A stretch of DNA of 8,098 nucleotides, taken from contig JAAFHD010000154.1 of the NCBI GenBank assembly GCA_013298245.1, forward strand, positions 1 through 8,098, written 5' to 3'. The DNA comes from Alphaproteobacteria bacterium (GTDB lineage: Bacteria > Pseudomonadota > Alphaproteobacteria > Acetobacterales > Acetobacteraceae). The translations under genes and the position numbers were made by a program. The notes below the pieces were generated by a model that saw nothing but the letters and a program-made list of their open reading frames with translations, was not told the DNA's origin and did not search any database. Positions 5,010-8,098 of the stretch are shown one piece after another. Every line of letters starts with the position of its first letter. The first letter of the stretch is position 1.

Positions 5010-6422
5010 CTACCTGAAAATGGGCACCGCATCATCCGCCGGCGGCTCCGGCAGCGGCACATCGATCCGCACCGTCGACGGGTCCACGGTCGGCCCGCTG
5101 GACAGCCAGTACGTCACGCTCTCCGGCCAGAAAATCACCACCGCCACCAGCGCCAATTGCAGGAACAGCCAGGGTATCGCGCCGAGGTAGATGTCCTTCG
5201 TCAACACCTCTTTCGGCGCGATGGAGCGCAGGTAGAACAGCGCGAAGCCGAAGGGCGGGTGCATGAAGCTGGTCTGCAGGTTGATACACAGCAGCACGCC
5301 GAACCACACCAGGTTGATGTCCAGCTTCGATGCCACTGGTGCGAGCAGCGGCACCACGATGAAGGCGATCTCGAAGAAGTCCAGGAAGAAGGCCAGGAAG
5401 AAGATGAAGATGTTGACGAAGATCAGGAACCCGGTCTGACCGCCCGGCAGGTGCGACAAAAGGTGCTCGATCCAATGCCCGCCATCGACACCCTGGAACA
5501 CCAGACTGAAAACCGTGGCCCCGATCAGGATGAAGATCACCATCGCGGTGATGCGCGCGGTATTGCCCATGGCTTCGCGCAGCAATCCCCAGGTGAAGCG
5601 CCGGTTGATCATCGCCAGCACCACCGCACCCATGGCGCCCATGGCACCCGCTTCGGTCGGTGTGGCCAGCCCCATGAAGATGGTGCCCAGCACCAGGAAG
5701 ATCAGCACGATCGACGGCACCATCCCGCGCGCCACGCGCCAGTACAGCCGCCAGGTGCGCGGCTCCAGCGCCTCGGGCGGCAGCGGCGGCACCTTGTGCG
5801 GTGCGACGATCGACACCACCGCGATGAAGCCCATGAACAACAGGATTTGCAGGATCGAAGGCCCGATCGCGCCGGCATACATGTCGCCGACCGACTTCCC
5901 CAACTGGTCCCCCAGCACGATCAACACCAGCGATGGTGGGATCAGCTGCGTGATGGTGCCCGACGCCGCGATGACCCCGGTCGCGATGCGCATGTCATAG
6001 CCGTAGCGCATCATGATCGGCAGCGAGATCATCCCCATCGCGATGACCGATGCCGCGACCGTGCCGGTGATCGCCCCCAGCACCGCGCCCACGATGATCA
6101 CCGCATAGGCGAGCCCTCCCGGCACCTTGCCGAACAACTGCCCGGTGCCTTCCAGCAGGTCCTCGGCCAGCCCGCAGCGTTCCAATATCGCGCCCATCAG
6201 CGTGAAGAAGGGGATCGCCAGCAGCAGATCGTTCGACAAAATACCGAACACCCGCAGCGGCAGGTTGCCGAGAAATGCTTCGGGGAAGAACCCCATCTCG
6301 ATCGACAAAAACCCAAAGAACAGCCCCACCGCGCACAGGCTGAACGCCGCCGGAAATCCGATCAGCAGAAAGATCACCAGCCCGCCGAACATCAACGGCG
6401 GCATCAGGTCCAGAGAGATCAT
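5010..6422 (-). CDS. dctM: TRAP transporter large permease subunit (DctM, FcbT3-like)
   Basis: A 470-residue inner-membrane protein with about 12 hydrophobic segments. It is the ion-coupled transport channel of a tripartite ATP-independent periplasmic transporter. DctM signatures include GAVLGAITGTVAASVIAMG (112-130), IPPSLVLIVLG (161-171), GLATPTEAGAMGA (251-263), FLDFFEIAFIVVPLLAP (346-362) and SFMHPPFGFALFYLR (385-399). The PHKVPPLPPEA linker and the soluble tail after residue 440 (PTVDPST...) fit the mannitol/chloroaromatic FcbT3 group (COG4664), whose relatives carry alpha-keto acids or aromatic carboxylates. The start is ATG at 6422, within an ATGA overlap with the end of dctQ. The gene ends 39 nt from the convergent Bug gene. 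No DctP/TakP-type binding protein is adjacent, so its periplasmic partner is elsewhere or unusual. Confidence 0.94.
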   Translation of the reverse strand: MISLDLMPPLMFGGLVIFLLIGFPAAFSLCAVGLFFGFLSIEMGFFPEAFLGNLPLRVFGILSNDLLLAIPFFTLMGAILERCGLAEDLLEGTGQLFGKVPGGLAYAVIIVGAVLGAITGTVAASVIAMGMISLPIMMRYGYDMRIATGVIAASGTITQLIPPSLVLIVLGDQLGKSVGDMYAGAIGPSILQILLFMGFIAVVSIVAPHKVPPLPPEALEPRTWRLYWRVARGMVPSIVLIFLVLGTIFMGLATPTEAGAMGAMGAVVLAMINRRFTWGLLREAMGNTARITAMVIFILIGATVFSLVFQGVDGGHWIEHLLSHLPGGQTGFLIFVNIFIFFLAFFLDFFEIAFIVVPLLAPVASKLDINLVWFGVLLCINLQTSFMHPPFGFALFYLRSIAPKEVLTKDIYLGAIPWLFLQLALVAVVIFWPESVTYWLSSGPTVDPSTVRIDVPLPEPPADDAVPIFR

Positions 6423-6967
6423 TGTTCGGGCTTCTTGTATTCAAGGAAGGCGTTGCCCGCGATCTCATGCCCGCGCAGCACGGCGATGCGCTTGATCAAC
6501 TCCGACAAGCCCTGCGCCACCATCAGCCCGAAGCCCAAGGGCAACAAAAATTTCACCGGCCAGCGCAGCAGCCCACCCGCGTTCCCGCTGGTCTCATTGC
6601 GCATCCAGCTGTCGTAGAAGAAGGGCCAGGTCATCCACAGCAGCAGCGCCATGGCCGGCAGCACGAACAACGTGAACCCCATGATGTCGATCCATAAGCG
6701 CCCGCGATGCCCGATCCAGCCGTACAGGATATCCACCCGCACATGCTCATTGCGCAGCAGCGTGTAGGACGCGCCCAGCATCACGGTGGCCGCAAACAGA
6801 TACCATTGCAGTTCCAGCCAGGCATTCGATGACATCGAAAACCCGTAGCGGATGAACGCGTTCCCCGCCGACACCACACAGGCGATCAACACCGCATATT
6901 CCGCCGCCCGCCCGAATCGCGTGCTGACGCAATCCACCGTGCGGCTGAATCCAAGAAGCGCTCCCAT
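6419..6967 (-). CDS. dctQ: TRAP transporter small permease subunit (DctQ, FcbT2-like)
   Basis: A 182-residue, four-helix inner-membrane subunit that pairs with DctM. Predicted membrane segments lie at about residues 22-40, 52-70, 92-115 and 136-158. Family motifs are AWLELQWYLFAATVMLGASY (49-68, within the second helix) and NEHVRVDILYG (73-83), typical of COG4665. ATG at 6967 is chosen because GAAAGG (minus strand 6981-6976) stands 8 nt upstream. The in-frame GTG at 6976 would overlap that ribosome binding site and leave it almost no spacing. The gene is first in the pair, overlapping dctM by 4 nt, and is divergent from the HyfB-like gene across 117 nt. The C-terminus (FLEYKKPEQ) is polar and cytoplasmic. 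Confidence 0.92.
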   Translation of the reverse strand: MGALLGFSRTVDCVSTRFGRAAEYAVLIACVVSAGNAFIRYGFSMSSNAWLELQWYLFAATVMLGASYTLLRNEHVRVDILYGWIGHRGRLWIDIMGFTLFVLPAMALLLWMTWPFFYDSWMRNETSGNAGGLLRWPVKFLLPLGFGLMVAQGLSELIKRIAVLRGHEIAGNAFLEYKKPEQ

Positions 6968-7084
6968 GCCACACACCTTTCACATTCCGCATGGGCGCGA
7001 AAGTGCCGTTGCCTGACGCTTCGTCCATGATGCTTCCATCATCCCCCCAGCCTGCCGCATGGTGGCGGTGGGGGACCCCGATTC
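6968..7084. promoter_or_regulatory. Divergent intergenic region between dctQ and the HyfB-like gene
   Basis: The 117 nt between two divergent starts probably contain both promoters. A perfect 6-bp inverted repeat ATGATG (7027-7032) / CATCAT (7037-7042) with a 4-nt loop sits near the middle, followed by a run of C. It could be an operator or a small hairpin. No convincing -35/-10 pair was found on either strand. An in-frame stop at 7028-7030 limits how far upstream the plus-strand gene can begin. Confidence 0.35.
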
Positions 7085-8098
7085 GTGACGACGTTGCTTG
7101 CGCTGCTGCTGGCTGTCCTGGCGCTGCTGGCCATCCTGGCCTGGCTGCGCGCATGGGCGGTGCTGCGCGTGGTGGCGGCGTTGTGCATGGCGCTCGCGGC
7201 GGGTGCCGCCATGCTGGGTCCGGCGCCCGCCGCGGCGCTGCCGATCGGCCCGCCATGGGGGGCCATGCTGATCGGCGTCGATGACATCTCGGCCTTCTTC
7301 CTGCTGGCCGTCGCGCTGCCTGGTGCGGCCGTCGCGCTGACCATCCGCCCGGCCTCGCGCGCTGAGTTGCTGGTGCTGCCGCCTTTCCTGCTGGGCGTGG
7401 TTCTGGCCGCCGTCGCGGCCGATGGTTTTTCGCTGTTGCTGGGCGTGGAGCTCGCCTGGCTCGCCGCATGGGCCGCTCAGCGCGATCGCCGCGCGGCACG
7501 GCTGTTGCTGGTGGTCGGGCTGGCGGGCGCGGCCTGCTGGATGGGCGCGTTGGGGCTGCTCTCGGCCGGCGCGGGTTCGCTCGGTTTCGCAGCTTTGGCG
7601 GCGCATCCGCCGGAAGGTCCTATGGCCGCCGGCGTCATGCTGCTCGCGCTGCTGGGCTTCGTCTGCAAGGCCGGGCTGCTGCCGTTGCACGCGGTGCTGC
7701 CGCGCGCGGTCGAAGGCGCTGCCGATGCGGCCGGCGCATTGATCGCCGGCACCTTGCCGTTGCTGGCGCTGCTGGTGTTGCTGCGTCTGGCACTCGATTT
7801 CGCAGGTCCGGTGCCGGGCTGGTGGGGGTTGCCGCTGCTGCTGCTGGGCGCGGGCACCGCGCTCTTCGCCGCATTGCGCGCCATGATCATCGACGCGCTC
7901 GACGCCATCGTCGCGGCCGCCGCCACGGCGCTCTCCGGCCTGGCCGCGATGGCGCTTGGCCTGACGCTGCTGCTGCGCGCCGCCGATATGGCGCAGCCGG
8001 CCGCATTGGCGCTGACCGCGGCACTCGGCTTCGCGCTGCTGATCGCGCTCGGTATCACGACCTTGATGCTCGCCACGCAGCAATGCGCCGCTGCCACC
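7085..8098 (+). CDS. HyfB/NuoL-like proton-conducting membrane subunit, divergent (3' end outside window)
   Basis: An open frame of 338 codons without a stop to the window end, almost wholly hydrophobic, with many membrane helices. Similarity to the Complex I / hydrogenase-4 antiporter family (Proton_antipo_M) is seen in VDDISAFFLL (65-74, like the HyfB 'VDGLSAFFLL'), SLLLGVELAWL (116-126) with Glu122 at the place of the TM5 glutamate, and GFVCKAGLLPLHAVLPRA (191-208) with Lys195 and His202. The canonical following AHP...SALLSG is changed to VEG...GALIAG. The DLKRLLAYSS-like motif expected about 70 residues later is not present (there IIDALDAIVAAAATALSG). The start is GTG at 7085, with a GGGGGA about 9 nt upstream and no other start before the upstream stop. 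It could be a hyfB-type gene heading a complex I-like cluster, or another member of this superfamily. Confidence 0.75.
   Translation, partial: MTTLLALLLAVLALLAILAWLRAWAVLRVVAALCMALAAGAAMLGPAPAAALPIGPPWGAMLIGVDDISAFFLLAVALPGAAVALTIRPASRAELLVLPPFLLGVVLAAVAADGFSLLLGVELAWLAAWAAQRDRRAARLLLVVGLAGAACWMGALGLLSAGAGSLGFAALAAHPPEGPMAAGVMLLALLGFVCKAGLLPLHAVLPRAVEGAADAAGALIAGTLPLLALLVLLRLALDFAGPVPGWWGLPLLLLGAGTALFAALRAMIIDALDAIVAAAATALSGLAAMALGLTLLLRAADMAQPAALALTAALGFALLIALGITTLMLATQQCAAAT

Noticed and set aside
4980..6617. Long plus-strand open frame (about 545 codons) opposite dctM and the end of dctQ
   Set aside because: The translation is a His/Gln/Arg/Asp-rich low-complexity sequence, typical of the antisense of a hydrophobic GC-rich gene. 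The minus strand encodes a convincing DctM.
6980..8083. Long minus-strand open frame (about 367 codons), Gln/Arg-rich
   Set aside because: It is antisense to the HyfB-like membrane protein. Its Gln-rich composition comes from CTG leucine codons read on the other strand.
1..8098. Search for tRNA/rRNA genes, CRISPR repeats, insertion-sequence ends and transposases
   Set aside because: The window is almost fully coding with only short gaps. I saw no repeat arrays, no transposase-like proteins and no tRNA-like structure in the gaps.

Overview
The window is strongly GC-rich, with dense, tightly packed or overlapping genes. It comes from a Gram-negative bacterium, because it carries the 3' end of lpxB (lipid A synthesis). 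The gene content points to an alphaproteobacterium: a Bug/TctC binding protein, an FcbT-type TRAP permease and Amidohydro_2 enzymes paired with a Rieske protein. An Acetobacteraceae/Roseomonas-like source is plausible, but this is inferred from gene style and not proven.

Left part (1-3907). The C-terminal third of LpxB (plus strand) converges on and overlaps by 22 nt a minus-strand gene series. In transcription order (right to left) that series is: a small ABM-family monooxygenase-like protein (3907-3605), a Phd/YefM-type antitoxin (3562-3296), a PIN-domain VapC toxin (3299-2913), two paralogous Amidohydro_2 enzymes (2900-1887 and 1890-781) and a Rieske [2Fe-2S] protein (787-389). Gaps are 42, -4, 12, -4 and -7 nt, so vapC to the Rieske gene is probably one transcript. 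A perfect GTGTACAC palindrome just upstream of the antitoxin matches the known operator core of Phd/YefM antitoxins. The enzymes look like a small catabolic set for an unknown carboxylated, possibly aromatic, substrate. No terminal oxygenase or reductase is present.

Middle part (3908-5009). A 97-nt divergent region separates the ABM gene from a plus-strand Bug/TctC periplasmic solute-binding protein with a probable Tat signal peptide. Its TctA/TctB membrane partners are absent here. A perfect 8-bp GC hairpin sits in the 39-nt gap between this gene and the convergent TRAP permease.

Right part (5010-8098). dctQ and dctM (small and large TRAP permease subunits, FcbT2/FcbT3-like) form a minus-strand pair with a 4-nt overlap and no DctP-type binding protein on either side. 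Across a 117-nt divergent spacer, a plus-strand membrane protein runs off the window end. It resembles the HyfB/NuoL proton-channel family, keeping the TM5 Glu and the KAGLLPLH segment, but it seems to have lost the usual DLKR-type motif.

Most of the window is recognisable metabolism and transport. The items most worth a second look are the two orphan transporter parts side by side, the double-amidohydrolase/Rieske/ABM gene set with a toxin-antitoxin module placed inside it, and the divergent HyfB-like protein.
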